Position numbers and translations under genes: made by a program
Notes under the pieces: model-generated
Told to the model about the DNA's origin: nothing
Databases searched by the model: none
Seen by the model: the letters and a program-made list of their open reading frames with translations, nothing else
Origin: Acidobacteriaceae bacterium
GTDB lineage: Bacteria > Acidobacteriota > Terriglobia > Terriglobales > Acidobacteriaceae
Direction of reading: 5' to 3'
Length of the DNA stretch: 10,568 nt
Assembly (NCBI GenBank): GCA_003135495.1
Contig: PLBX01000534.1
Location: forward strand, 1 to 10,568
Shown here: positions 1 through 7,235 of the stretch, piece by piece
How the letters are laid out: the number at the start of each line of letters is the position of its first letter
Numbering within the stretch: the first letter of the stretch is position 1

Positions 1-120
1 GGACTGTCGATCAGCCGGTCCATCATTGAGTCCCACGGTGGCCGCTTATGGGCCGCTGCCAACTCTGAGCGGGGAGCGACCTTCCAATTCACCCTGCCGA
101 GCGACGTCGAGGCGGGGTAA
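1..120 (+). CDS. Sensor histidine kinase, C-terminal fragment (5' end outside window)
   Basis: An open frame from base 1 ends at TAA (118-120) and gives 39 residues. It begins [14 protein letters not shown], continues [14 protein letters not shown] and ends with QFTLP. This matches the end of the HATPase_c domain of two-component sensor kinases: the G2 box (GLGLSIxxxIVExHGG), then a strand with W, then GxGxTFxFxLP just before the C-terminus. The family autophosphorylates a histidine in an upstream HisKA domain and passes the phosphate to a response regulator. The sensor domains, the HisKA domain and the N and G1 boxes lie outside the window, so the signal sensed is unknown. No receiver domain follows and the protein ends about 6 residues after the kinase core. 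The next gene starts 163 nt downstream on the same strand and need not be co-transcribed. Confidence 0.88.
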   Translation, partial: GLSISRSIIESHGGRLWAAANSERGATFQFTLPSDVEAG

Positions 121-282
121 GCTTCCGCAGGACCCGATCGTATAGGCCCGGTCGTTTGATCTAAATCCTAATTAGTTTTTTGGTGGAGATGTTTCTCAAA
201 TGACGAAAGTTTTTTGGGTCGATCCGCGCAGCGTGTGGCGATAAGCAGCTTGGGTTTAGATGTTTCGATTTAGAATATAGAG

Positions 283-876
283 ATGGCGGATTCACTCTAT
301 TTGAGCCTGTGGTTTCCTACTTTTGAGGGGCCTGAGATTCTGACACGCTCCGTCAGTGTCCTTCGGCAAATTCCTTTTTCTGCGGCACGAGAGGGCGTGA
401 CATACTCTGCGATACAGCCGGTTTCGTGGAATGAGCCGACCATTCTTGAGCGGCGGTATCGGCCTGGGGTTGCGCCGGAAGAAGCGGTGGCGGAGGTTGC
501 GGAATTCCTGCACGACGATTACGCCTACGTCTTCGAAGCGTACTGGGATTTGTGGACTCCTCCAGAAGGCGCGGACAAGTGGGTGCTGGAGCCTTCGCTC
601 GTGCGTTTAACAGCGCAAGGAATGGAATTCGAAGAGCGCGCAGCGGAGCAGAGTGGCCACATTCAAATTGATTTTGGATTGGATACTTCATTTCTGCACG
701 AAGAAGTTGAGTTTACTGCCGAGGCCGAGCGCAACATTCGAAGCAACGTGCAAAAACTTGTGGAGTTTACTGCCGCTGCGGAAAAAAATGCGGGAGCTAC
801 AGGCCGGTTGCTGTGGTCCGAATCCGAAGAGAATCTGGCTCAGAAATTAATTAACCGGCTGCAGCGTGTTCAATAA
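283..876 (+). CDS. Conserved-looking hypothetical protein, 197 aa, with an 18-residue internal repeat
   Basis: I do not recognise a characterised family. The protein starts MADSLYLSLWFPTF and has no signal peptide or membrane segment, so it is probably cytoplasmic. It is acidic and aromatic-rich in the middle (HDDYAYVFEAYWDLW, residues 77-91). The C-terminal third looks helical and carries two copies of an 18-residue unit, VEFTAEAERN (from 142) and VEFTAAAEKN (from 160). The end is amphipathic (LWSESEENLAQKL, NRLQRVQ). Codon use and GC resemble the neighbours and the frame is intact, so I take it as a real gene. The ATG at 283 has only a weak purine tract (TAGAG) immediately upstream. A possible -10 (TAGAAT, 271-276) is so close that the transcript could be nearly leaderless. 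It converges on ppdK with a hairpin repeat between them. I have the impression that similar proteins occur in other acidobacteria, but that is memory and not a search. Confidence 0.7.
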   Translation: MADSLYLSLWFPTFEGPEILTRSVSVLRQIPFSAAREGVTYSAIQPVSWNEPTILERRYRPGVAPEEAVAEVAEFLHDDYAYVFEAYWDLWTPPEGADKWVLEPSLVRLTAQGMEFEERAAEQSGHIQIDFGLDTSFLHEEVEFTAEAERNIRSNVQKLVEFTAAAEKNAGATGRLLWSESEENLAQKLINRLQRVQ

Positions 877-892
877 CAGTAAAAGCTAGTGT

Positions 893-934
893 GGGGACGG
901 GCGCCCCGCCCGTCCAGACCGAGCAAGAGTTCGG
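893..934. repeat. Two-hairpin GC-rich palindromic repeat (REP-like), possible bidirectional terminator
   Basis: The first hairpin is GGACGGGC (895-902) paired with GCCCGTCC (908-915) across a 5-nt loop. The second follows after 3 nt: CCGAGC (919-924) with GTTCGG (929-934), one G-T wobble and an AAGA loop. It sits 16 nt after the stop of the 197-aa gene and about 65 nt after the stop of ppdK, i.e. between convergent 3' ends, where REP-type elements or bidirectional terminators are usual. No T-run follows the stem on either strand, so intrinsic termination is not clearly supported. I recall near-identical 'GGGGACGGGCGCCC' strings between genes of acidobacterial genomes, which favours a dispersed repeat; only a genome-wide count would show this. 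Confidence 0.65.
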
Positions 935-998
935 CGGCTGCCAAACTGCATAACGACTTTATCGATCGCCAGAAAAATCCGGCTCACAAAACCCTTCT

Positions 999-3827
999 CT
1001 ACTTCGTCCTTCCCGCTTCCCCTTGGAGCTTTTCACTGGCCGCTGCTTGGGCTGCAGCGAGCCTTGCGGTTAGAACGCGGAATGGCGAGCATGAGACGTA
1101 ATCCATTCCTACTTTGTGGCAGAATTCCACCGACGATGGATCGCCCCCATGCTCGCCGCAGATTCCTACTTCCAGCTTCGGGCGCGTTTTGCGGCCGCGT
1201 TCGATTCCGATTCGCACTAGTTCGCCAACGCCGTCCTGATCGATTGATGCAAATGGGTCCTGCTTCAGGATGCCTTCCGCCAGATACGTTGGCAGAATCT
1301 TATTTACGTCGTCACGCGAGAAGCCGAAGGTGGTTTGCGTAAGATCGTTTGTGCCAAAGGAGAAGAACTCGGCTTCCTTGGCGATCTCGTCCGCAACCAG
1401 GCAGGCGCGAGGCAGCTCAATCATGGTGCCCACTAGATAATGCACGTGCCTTCCCTTCTCTTTAAATACTTCTTCGGCTACGCGACGGACAATCGCCCCC
1501 TGATTCGCCATCTCTTTCACAGTCGAGATTAGCGGGATCATAACCTCCGCATGGGTTTTGATGCCTAGCTTGTCGACGGCTACGACGGCTTCAAAGATTG
1601 CGCGCGACTGCATCTCGGTAATTTCAGGGTACGTAATTCCGAGCCGGCATCCGCGGTGGCCGAGCATGGGGTTGAACTCATGCAGTTCCTCAACCCGGGC
1701 CAGCAGCACTGAGAGAATTTTCTTGAGATCGCCGGCTCCCTTGGCTCCGTACTCGCGATACTCTGCGACCAGTTCTTTCTTTTGCTTCGGACTGGCACTG
1801 GACAAGCTGGCGATGTCGACCATGAGTTTCTCGCGCTTCGGCAGAAATTCGTGCAGCGGCGGATCGAGCAGGCGAATAGTTACTGGCAAGCCTTCCATTG
1901 CTTTAAACAGGCCAATGAAATCGGCGCGCTGCATGGGCAGCAGTTTCTTGAGCGCAGCGCGGCGGTCTTTTTCGTTGTCGGTGAGAATCATGGCGCGCAT
2001 ATGCGGGATGCGATCCTGGGCAAAAAACATGTGCTCGGTGCGGCACAGTCCGATGCCCTCGGCGCCGAACTCGCGCGCCTTCTTGGCATCGCGCGGGATG
2101 TCCGCGTTGGCCCGCACTCCCATCGTTCGGTAAGGTTCCACCCAACTCATGAACTGCGCGAGTTTTGCCAGATTCTCCGGGTCTGGAGGGAGCAGCTTCT
2201 TCTTGCCCCTCAACACCCGGCCGGTAGAGCCGTCGATCGTAATCCAGTCGCCTTCTTTGAAGACTTGTCCCCGCGCCCGCATCTGGAGTGCTCTTTCGTC
2301 GACCGCAATCTCACCCGCTCCCGCAACGCAGCTTTTGCCCATGCCCCGAGTCACCACAGCCGCGTGACTCGTCATACCGCCCTGCGAAGTCAGGATGCCC
2401 ACAGCTACTTCCATACCGTGGATATCTTCCGGAGTGGTTTCGGCGCGAACCAGGATCACGGGATTCTTCTCGGCGCCGTGTCCAGCCTTTTTAACTGCAT
2501 CGTCGGCGGTAAAGACGATTTGACCGACGACTGCTCCAGGGGAAGCCGGCAAGCCCTTCGAGGTCAGAATGTCCTCGATCCTAACTTCTTTTTCATCCAG
2601 GCGCGCCACGTAAAAATCTACGACTTGGTTGGGATCGAGACGGAAGATCGCAGTCTCCTTGGTTATGAGACCTTCTTCCACCATCTGCATGGCTACGCGA
2701 ACCGCAGCAAGTCCCGTTCGCTTGCCATTGCGCGTTTGCAGCATCCAAAGCTTGCCTTCCTGGATTGTGAACTCGAAATCCTGCATGTCGCGGTAGTGCT
2801 TCTCCATACGAGTGGTTATGTCGCGGAGCTGGTTGTAGACATCAGGCATGATTTTCTCGAGCTCCACTATCGGGACCGGAGTACGCACTCCCGAAACCAC
2901 GTCTTCACCCTGTGCATTCAGCAAGAACTCGCCATAAAACACCTTGTCGCCGTTCGCCGGATTCCGCGTGAAGCCGACACCCGTGCCGCTGGTTTCGCCG
3001 AGGTTGCCGAAGACCATGATCTGCACATTGACAGCGGTGCCGAGCATGTCATCGATATCGTTAATGCGACGGTATGTCTTTGCGCGGTCGTTCAGCCACG
3101 AACGGAAAACGGCATCTCGCGCCATGATCAGTTGTTCATTGGCATCTTGCGGGAAGTCGCGATGGGCATGCTTCTTGACTGCTTTCTTATACTCCGAGAC
3201 GACCTCTTGCAGCGCCTGAGCGTCGAGGCCCGTATCAAACTTGGTTTTCCTCTGTTTCTTTTTGGCGTCGAAAATCGCGTCGAACACCTTTTTGTCGATG
3301 TCGAGTACGACGTTTCCAAACATCTGGATCAAGCGCCGGTACGAGTCATACGCGAAACGCGGGTTGTTCTTACTCTTAGCCAGAGCCTCAACGCTTCGGT
3401 CGTTCAGTCCCAGATTGAGGATCGTGTCCATCATGCCGGGCATGGAGAACTTCGCGCCGGAGCGCACACTCACCAGCAACGGATTGTCGCCCTCGCCGAG
3501 TTTTTGCCCTTGGAGGCTTTCCAGCTTTGTGAGGGCTTCCTGCATCTGGCGGTCAACGTCTTTCGAGACCGCGTTGTGGCGCATGTACTCGCGGCAGGCT
3601 TCGGTCTGGATGGTGAAACCCGGCGGCACGGGAAGGCCATCATTCGTCATCTCGGCGAGACCGGCGCCCTTGCCGCCGAGAACGTCTTTCATTTTTCCAT
3701 TACCGTCGGCCTTGCCGCCGCCGAAAAAATACACATACTTAGTACTGCTAGGTTTGGTGGTGTCAGATTGTTTTTCGCTTTTCTTCGCTTCGAACGTCGC
3801 GGCATCTGGAAGGGTCGTTGTTGCCAT
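999..3827 (-). CDS. ppdK: Pyruvate, phosphate dikinase (PPDK)
   Basis: Cytoplasmic enzyme that interconverts pyruvate + ATP + Pi and phosphoenolpyruvate + AMP + PPi (EC 2.7.9.1); it can serve gluconeogenesis or PPi-linked glycolysis. All three domains are present in 942 residues. The ATP-grasp domain runs from about 30 to 370 (KYVYFFGGG at 30-38, GGKGAGLAEM at 51-60, TSGTGVGFTRNP near 279-290). The swivelling phosphohistidine domain spans about 420-510, with GGMTSHAAVVTRGMG carrying catalytic His488. The PEP/pyruvate TIM barrel covers about 550-925 (GLCRTEHMFF, GTMIELPRA, FFSFGTNDLTQ, and GICGEHGGDPSS with catalytic Cys890). Thr486, two residues before the histidine, is the position phosphorylated by the PPDK regulatory protein in plants and bacteria. 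The protein is longer than the usual 870-900 residues, partly through a polar Thr/Lys/Ser leader of about 28 residues. The ATG is well supported by AGAGGA 7 nt upstream (3835-3840), and no other Met occurs before residue 46. It starts 17 nt after glyS stops, so the two are almost surely co-transcribed. Confidence 0.97.
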   Translation of the reverse strand: MATTTLPDAATFEAKKSEKQSDTTKPSSTKYVYFFGGGKADGNGKMKDVLGGKGAGLAEMTNDGLPVPPGFTIQTEACREYMRHNAVSKDVDRQMQEALTKLESLQGQKLGEGDNPLLVSVRSGAKFSMPGMMDTILNLGLNDRSVEALAKSKNNPRFAYDSYRRLIQMFGNVVLDIDKKVFDAIFDAKKKQRKTKFDTGLDAQALQEVVSEYKKAVKKHAHRDFPQDANEQLIMARDAVFRSWLNDRAKTYRRINDIDDMLGTAVNVQIMVFGNLGETSGTGVGFTRNPANGDKVFYGEFLLNAQGEDVVSGVRTPVPIVELEKIMPDVYNQLRDITTRMEKHYRDMQDFEFTIQEGKLWMLQTRNGKRTGLAAVRVAMQMVEEGLITKETAIFRLDPNQVVDFYVARLDEKEVRIEDILTSKGLPASPGAVVGQIVFTADDAVKKAGHGAEKNPVILVRAETTPEDIHGMEVAVGILTSQGGMTSHAAVVTRGMGKSCVAGAGEIAVDERALQMRARGQVFKEGDWITIDGSTGRVLRGKKKLLPPDPENLAKLAQFMSWVEPYRTMGVRANADIPRDAKKAREFGAEGIGLCRTEHMFFAQDRIPHMRAMILTDNEKDRRAALKKLLPMQRADFIGLFKAMEGLPVTIRLLDPPLHEFLPKREKLMVDIASLSSASPKQKKELVAEYREYGAKGAGDLKKILSVLLARVEELHEFNPMLGHRGCRLGITYPEITEMQSRAIFEAVVAVDKLGIKTHAEVMIPLISTVKEMANQGAIVRRVAEEVFKEKGRHVHYLVGTMIELPRACLVADEIAKEAEFFSFGTNDLTQTTFGFSRDDVNKILPTYLAEGILKQDPFASIDQDGVGELVRIGIERGRKTRPKLEVGICGEHGGDPSSVEFCHKVGMDYVSCSPFRVLTARLAAAQAAASEKLQGEAGRTK

Positions 3828-3834
3828 ATGTGGG

Positions 3835-3840
3835 TCCTCT
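3835..3840 (-). promoter_or_regulatory. Ribosome binding site of ppdK
   Basis: On the minus strand AGAGGA lies 7 nt before the ppdK ATG, in the 17-nt gap after the glyS stop. It fixes the start at 3827 and so shows that the polar N-terminal leader of PPDK is translated. Confidence 0.75.
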
Positions 3841-3844
3841 ATTT

Positions 3845-5995
3845 CTATTTCGGAGATTCTTTGCCTTCAGTCACGATCTCGGAAAAATCGGCGATCGTGG
3901 AAAATTCCTTAACGATGGATTGCAAGAGAGCCAGACGATTCGCGCGCAGATCGTCGTCGTCGACCATCACCATTACTTTGTCGAAAAATTTGTCGATTGC
4001 GGGGCGAAGCTTTCCGATCTCTAGCAGAGCTGCTTCATAATCATGCGCCGCGCGCAGTTTCTCTACTCTTGCTACAGTCTGCGGAATTAACGCGGCAAGC
4101 TCCTTTTCAGAATCTTCCTTCAAACCCGAAGAGTCAACCCGTATCGCTATAACATTTGTCTTTTCAGCCGCTTGACGAAGAATATTCTTCATTCGCTTGA
4201 ATGCGACGGAGATCGATTTGAAATCCTCGGAGCCGCGCACTTTACTCAGTGCTTCGGCTCGAGCGGTGGCATCGACAACGTCGTCGGAATCCACGGCGAG
4301 GACGGCGCTGACCACGTCATACGCATAGCCACGCGCATCCTTCAAGTAAAACTCTAAGCGCTCGCGGAAGAAGCTGCGCACTGCCTCTGCGTATGCGGTG
4401 TTGGAGAATTTTTTCTCGGCCTCGGATCCTTTATAACGAAGGCGCGCATCGGACATGATCTCAGAGACACGCAAAGGAAATTTGTGCTCGGCAATCGTCT
4501 TCACGATTCCGTTGGCCTGCCGGCGCAGCGCGAAGGGATCTTTCGATCCACTTGGGACTAAACCCAGAGCGAACATTCCGGCGATGGAATCAGCCTTGTC
4601 GGCGATGGAAAGAATCGCGCCCTCAACTGTGGCCGGCGCGCTATCCTCCATCGACTCGGGCTTGTAATGATCGTAGATGGTGCGCGAAATTGCCAACTGC
4701 ACGTCGGGCTTCAGGTCATCATCAAGGTGCTGCACGCGGGCGTAGAGGCCGCCGACAATTCCCTGCAGTTCAGTGAACTCCTTGACCAGTTCCGTAGTTA
4801 AATCTGCCTTCGCTAAAACCGCGGCTTTATGGATTACTCCTGGCCGAACCGCAACGCCATTCTGCTTTACGATCTCAGCAAGGCGGCTGGCGATGCGTTG
4901 CACCCGCAGAGTTTTCTGGTAATAACTGCCAAGATCTTTTTGAAAAGTGACGTTGCGCAGCAAATTGACGCGCTGGCGCAGCGTTTGCTTCTGATCGGTC
5001 TGCCAAAAAAAGCGGGCATCGTTGAAGCGAGCGCGCAAGACGCGCTCATTGCCGTGGCGAATCAAACCATCCGTGTCGGTATCCGTGTTGAGGACGGCAA
5101 GAAAATGGGGCAGCAGCTTTCCGTTCGCATCTTCGATGGCAAAATATTTTTGATGGTCGCGCATTACCGTGACCAGCACTTCTTCGGGCAGATCGAGAAA
5201 CTCAGGATCGAAGCTGCCGAGAATCACCGAAGGAAATTCCGTGAGGTTGACGACGGTTGCGACGAGCGGCTTGTCTTCGCGCCAGCGTGCGCCCGGGATG
5301 GTGCGCGTGGCCGCATCCAGCGCTTTGCGAATGACGTGCTCCCGCTCCGGAGCACCTAGAACTTTCGCCGTGCGCAGCGTCTCAACGAAAGCACTGGGCT
5401 TGGAGATGGCGACTGCGCCGCCACTGATGATGCGATGGCCGCGAGACATTTTGCCGGCGGCAAGGCCGAAAACTTCAAGCGGCACAACTTGCTCATCGAG
5501 CATCGCCACCAGCCAGCGCACCGGACGAACGAATACTTCTCCGCGCTTCCGCCAGTACATATTCTTCGGCCAGTAGAGGGTCGAGATTTCCTTGGGAAGA
5601 GATTCGGCGAGAATCTCACCGGCAGTGCGGCCTTTGCGCGTCACCGTTGCTGCCAGATATTCGCCCTTGGGAGTGGCGATCTTTTCCAGCCTGCCAACAT
5701 CGATTCCGACCTTCTTCGCGAAGGCGTGCGCGGCGGGTGTCGGCTGCCCATCTTTATATGCAATTTGCGCGGACGGTCCGTTTACCTGTTCGGTGAGATC
5801 CGGCTGAGTCGACGGAACGCCGAAAGCGAGAATGACCAACCGGCGCGGCGTGTCGAGATGCGAAATCGCGCCCGAGGGTTCGAGACGCTCACGCTGCAAC
5901 AGAGTGCTCACCCGCTCTCGCAATTCGCGAGACGCGGCATCAATCATTCTGGCCGGAATTTCTTCGCATCCGATTTCTAGTAGGAGGTCAGGCAT
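3845..5995 (-). CDS. glyS: Glycine--tRNA ligase beta subunit
   Basis: Beta subunit (716 aa, usual length about 690-720) of the bacterial alpha2/beta2 glycyl-tRNA synthetase, which charges tRNA-Gly with ATP and glycine in the cytoplasm (EC 6.1.1.14). It supplies tRNA binding and works only with GlyQ. Family landmarks, in order: the N-terminal LLLEIGCEEIPARM (4-17), WPKNMYWR (142-149), RPVRWLVAMLD (157-167), HQKYFAIED (281-289), RVLRARFNDARFFW (318-331), the HD-like stretch KADLTTELVKEFTELQG (396-412), PSGSKDPFALRRQANG (481-496), and a C-terminal DALR-type anticodon-binding region ending FFDKVMVMVDDDDLRANRLALL (670-691). The ATG at 5993-5995 places LLLEIG at the usual distance from the N-terminus. 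The ribosome site is weak (AGGCGA with 4-nt spacing). The gene lies 124 nt after glyQ, a gap holding a CRP-like palindrome, and 17 nt before ppdK. Confidence 0.97.
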   Translation of the reverse strand: MPDLLLEIGCEEIPARMIDAASRELRERVSTLLQRERLEPSGAISHLDTPRRLVILAFGVPSTQPDLTEQVNGPSAQIAYKDGQPTPAAHAFAKKVGIDVGRLEKIATPKGEYLAATVTRKGRTAGEILAESLPKEISTLYWPKNMYWRKRGEVFVRPVRWLVAMLDEQVVPLEVFGLAAGKMSRGHRIISGGAVAISKPSAFVETLRTAKVLGAPEREHVIRKALDAATRTIPGARWREDKPLVATVVNLTEFPSVILGSFDPEFLDLPEEVLVTVMRDHQKYFAIEDANGKLLPHFLAVLNTDTDTDGLIRHGNERVLRARFNDARFFWQTDQKQTLRQRVNLLRNVTFQKDLGSYYQKTLRVQRIASRLAEIVKQNGVAVRPGVIHKAAVLAKADLTTELVKEFTELQGIVGGLYARVQHLDDDLKPDVQLAISRTIYDHYKPESMEDSAPATVEGAILSIADKADSIAGMFALGLVPSGSKDPFALRRQANGIVKTIAEHKFPLRVSEIMSDARLRYKGSEAEKKFSNTAYAEAVRSFFRERLEFYLKDARGYAYDVVSAVLAVDSDDVVDATARAEALSKVRGSEDFKSISVAFKRMKNILRQAAEKTNVIAIRVDSSGLKEDSEKELAALIPQTVARVEKLRAAHDYEAALLEIGKLRPAIDKFFDKVMVMVDDDDLRANRLALLQSIVKEFSTIADFSEIVTEGKESPK

Positions 5996-6032
5996 TCAAT
6001 CGCCTATGCTTTCATAATTCCAAACGCTTGCA

Positions 6033-6048
6033 TGTGAGCAAGATCACA
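6033..6048. promoter_or_regulatory. CRP-like operator palindrome upstream of glyS
   Basis: The site reads TGTGA GCAAGA TCACA: the exact 5-6-5 half-sites known for CRP-type (cAMP receptor protein family) regulators. Its centre lies about 45 nt upstream of the glyS ATG on the minus strand, within activator range of an internal promoter for glyS-ppdK. If bound as a class II site, transcription would start only about 4 nt before the ATG, so the geometry is not ideal and repression is also possible. The candidate -10 elements between the site and the ATG (minus strand AATTAT or TATGAA) are weak. An exact 10-base match is expected about 0.01 times in a window this size. The site is seen; the regulator is inferred. 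Confidence 0.45.
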
Positions 6049-6078
6049 CAATGCATTTTTATCCACGCAAAAGCTTTT

Positions 6079-6116
6079 ACCACAGAGGACGCTGGGAGTT
6101 CACAAAGGACACTGGG
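6079..6116. repeat. Dispersed 'ACCACAGAGGAC' repeat, copy 1 (glyQ-glyS gap)
   Basis: ACCACAGAGGAC (6079-6090), then GCTGGG and a 4-nt spacer, then CACAAAGGACACTGGG (6101-6116). The GAGGAC-GCTGGG and AAGGAC-ACTGGG parts form a degenerate tandem pair 22 nt apart. A related copy lies at 9914-9937. I recall this purine-rich motif as a common intergenic repeat in several environmental phyla, including Acidobacteriota. It begins just after the glyQ stop. No protein or RNA function can be read from it. Confidence 0.55.
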
Positions 6117-6119
6117 TTT

Positions 6120-7160
6120 TTATCCTACTGGAATTAACTTGCCCTTCTTCTCTTTGACGGCTGATTTTGGAACTTCGACGTCCTTTTCACTTTTCTTTTC
6201 ACTTTTTTTTCCACTTCCGTATTGCTGGTCCATCCAGGCTTTCGCAATTCCGACGGCTAAGGCCCGTACACGCGCGATTACGCCGACACGCTCGGTCACT
6301 GAGATCGCTCCCCGCGCGTCCAGAATATTAAAGTAATGCGAGCACTTCAGGCATAAGTCGTAAGCGCCGAGCAAGGGGAAGCGCGCCTTCTCGCGCACGA
6401 TGCCGTCCTCTTCACTCTTATCTTTACTCAAGGAAGTGTAACGATCGAGCAGTGCCTTGCACTCCGCTTCGCAAAGTTCGAAATGCTTCCACGCGCTCTG
6501 CACGTCAGCGGCTTCGAAGTTATATACCGAGAATTGCTGCTCGTCGGCGAGACGCACGTCGCCATATTTCACTTCCCTGCCCGTCTCCGGATCACGCGCC
6601 CACACGATGTCGTAGATGGAATCCACATCCTGCAGAAAAGCGCAGAGCCGCTCCAGGCCATAAGTGAGTTCAGCAGAGATAGGGTCGAGATCGACGCCGC
6701 CGCACTGCTGGAAGTAGGTAAACTGCGTGACCTCGAGGCCGTCGAGCATCACCTGCCATCCAATGCCCCACGCGCCGAGCGTCGGCGACTCCCAGTTATC
6801 CTCCTCGAACTTTATGTCGTGCTGGCGGAGATCGATGCCGATCGCAGCGAGAGATTCGAGATAGAGTTCCTGCACATTTTCCGGCGGCGGCTTCAGGATG
6901 ACCTGCAATTGCAAGTGCTTGAACAGGCGATTGGGATTCTCGCCATAACGCCCGTCAGCCGGACGCCGCGAGGGCTGCACGTATGCGACCTTATATGGAT
7001 TGGGCCCGAGCACGCGCAGAAATGTCTCCGGAGCCATGGTCCCGGCGCCGACTTCAACATCGTAGGGCTGCTGGATCACGGCTCCACGCTCAGCGTAGAA
7101 AGCCTGCAGCTTTAGGATTAGCTGCTGGAAAGTCAGCGAATTGGAGTCAGTTGGAGTCAA
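6120..7160 (-). CDS. glyQ: Glycine--tRNA ligase alpha subunit
   Basis: Catalytic alpha subunit of alpha2/beta2 glycyl-tRNA synthetase, a class II enzyme making glycyl-adenylate and passing glycine to tRNA-Gly with GlyS. Diagnostic segments: [17 protein letters not shown] (10-26), [20 protein letters not shown] (30-49), [20 protein letters not shown] (60-79), [15 protein letters not shown] (123-137), [13 protein letters not shown] (143-155), ELTYGLERL (164-172) and [16 protein letters not shown] (278-293). The protein is 346 residues against about 290-310 usual. The extra length is a Lys/Glu-rich tail from about 316, encoded partly by a perfect 12-bp tandem duplication (6183-6206) next to an A8 run. 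The start is TTG (7158-7160): an in-frame stop lies 7 codons upstream with no ATG or GTG between, and the next Met, residue 42, is inside the core. No good Shine-Dalgarno is visible. The gene lies 75 nt after the lipoprotein gene and 124 nt before glyS. Confidence 0.96.
   Translation of the reverse strand: MTPTDSNSLTFQQLILKLQAFYAERGAVIQQPYDVEVGAGTMAPETFLRVLGPNPYKVAYVQPSRRPADGRYGENPNRLFKHLQLQVILKPPPENVQELYLESLAAIGIDLRQHDIKFEEDNWESPTLGAWGIGWQVMLDGLEVTQFTYFQQCGGVDLDPISAELTYGLERLCAFLQDVDSIYDIVWARDPETGREVKYGDVRLADEQQFSVYNFEAADVQSAWKHFELCEAECKALLDRYTSLSKDKSEEDGIVREKARFPLLGAYDLCLKCSHYFNILDARGAISVTERVGVIARVRALAVGIAKAWMDQQYGSGKKSEKKSEKDVEVPKSAVKEKKGKLIPVG
6183..6210 (-). repeat. 12-bp tandem duplication plus A8 tract in the 3' part of glyQ
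   Basis: On the plus strand CTTTTCACTTTT occurs twice in succession (6183-6194, 6195-6206), ending in T8 (6203-6210). On the coding strand this is an A8 run followed by two AAAAGTGAAAAG units, encoding KSEKKSEK in the GlyQ tail. The unit is in frame, so copy-number change would lengthen or shorten the tail without a frameshift. A gain of one A in the A8 run gives GGA AAA AAA AAG TGA, stopping the protein at about 320 residues, near the normal end of GlyQ. Confidence 0.7.
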
Positions 7161-7235
7161 AGTTTTTCGCGAACTCGAAGTTTAATTAGCGATTGTAACG
7201 GAAGTGAGCCAACGTGGGGCGTCTCGGTCCGCACC

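Noticed and set aside
121..282. Terminator or promoter between the histidine kinase fragment and the 197-aa gene
   Set aside because: No stable stem with a T-run and no convincing -35/-10 pair; only a weak TAGAAT very close to the ATG.
1782..4040. A 752-codon plus-strand open frame antisense to ppdK
   Set aside because: It lies entirely opposite ppdK and the end of glyS, whose motifs are unambiguous. Its translation has no recognisable domain and its openness follows from GC-rich codon bias on the other strand.
6027..6042. CTTGC-GCAAG hairpin in the glyQ-glyS gap as a terminator
   Set aside because: The stem is only 5 bp with no T-run on the minus strand, and it overlaps the CRP-like palindrome, which explains the symmetry better.
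7161..7235. Possible T-box or glycine riboswitch in front of glyQ
   Set aside because: The gap is only 75 nt, with no T-box core sequence, antiterminator or terminator pair, too short for either RNA.
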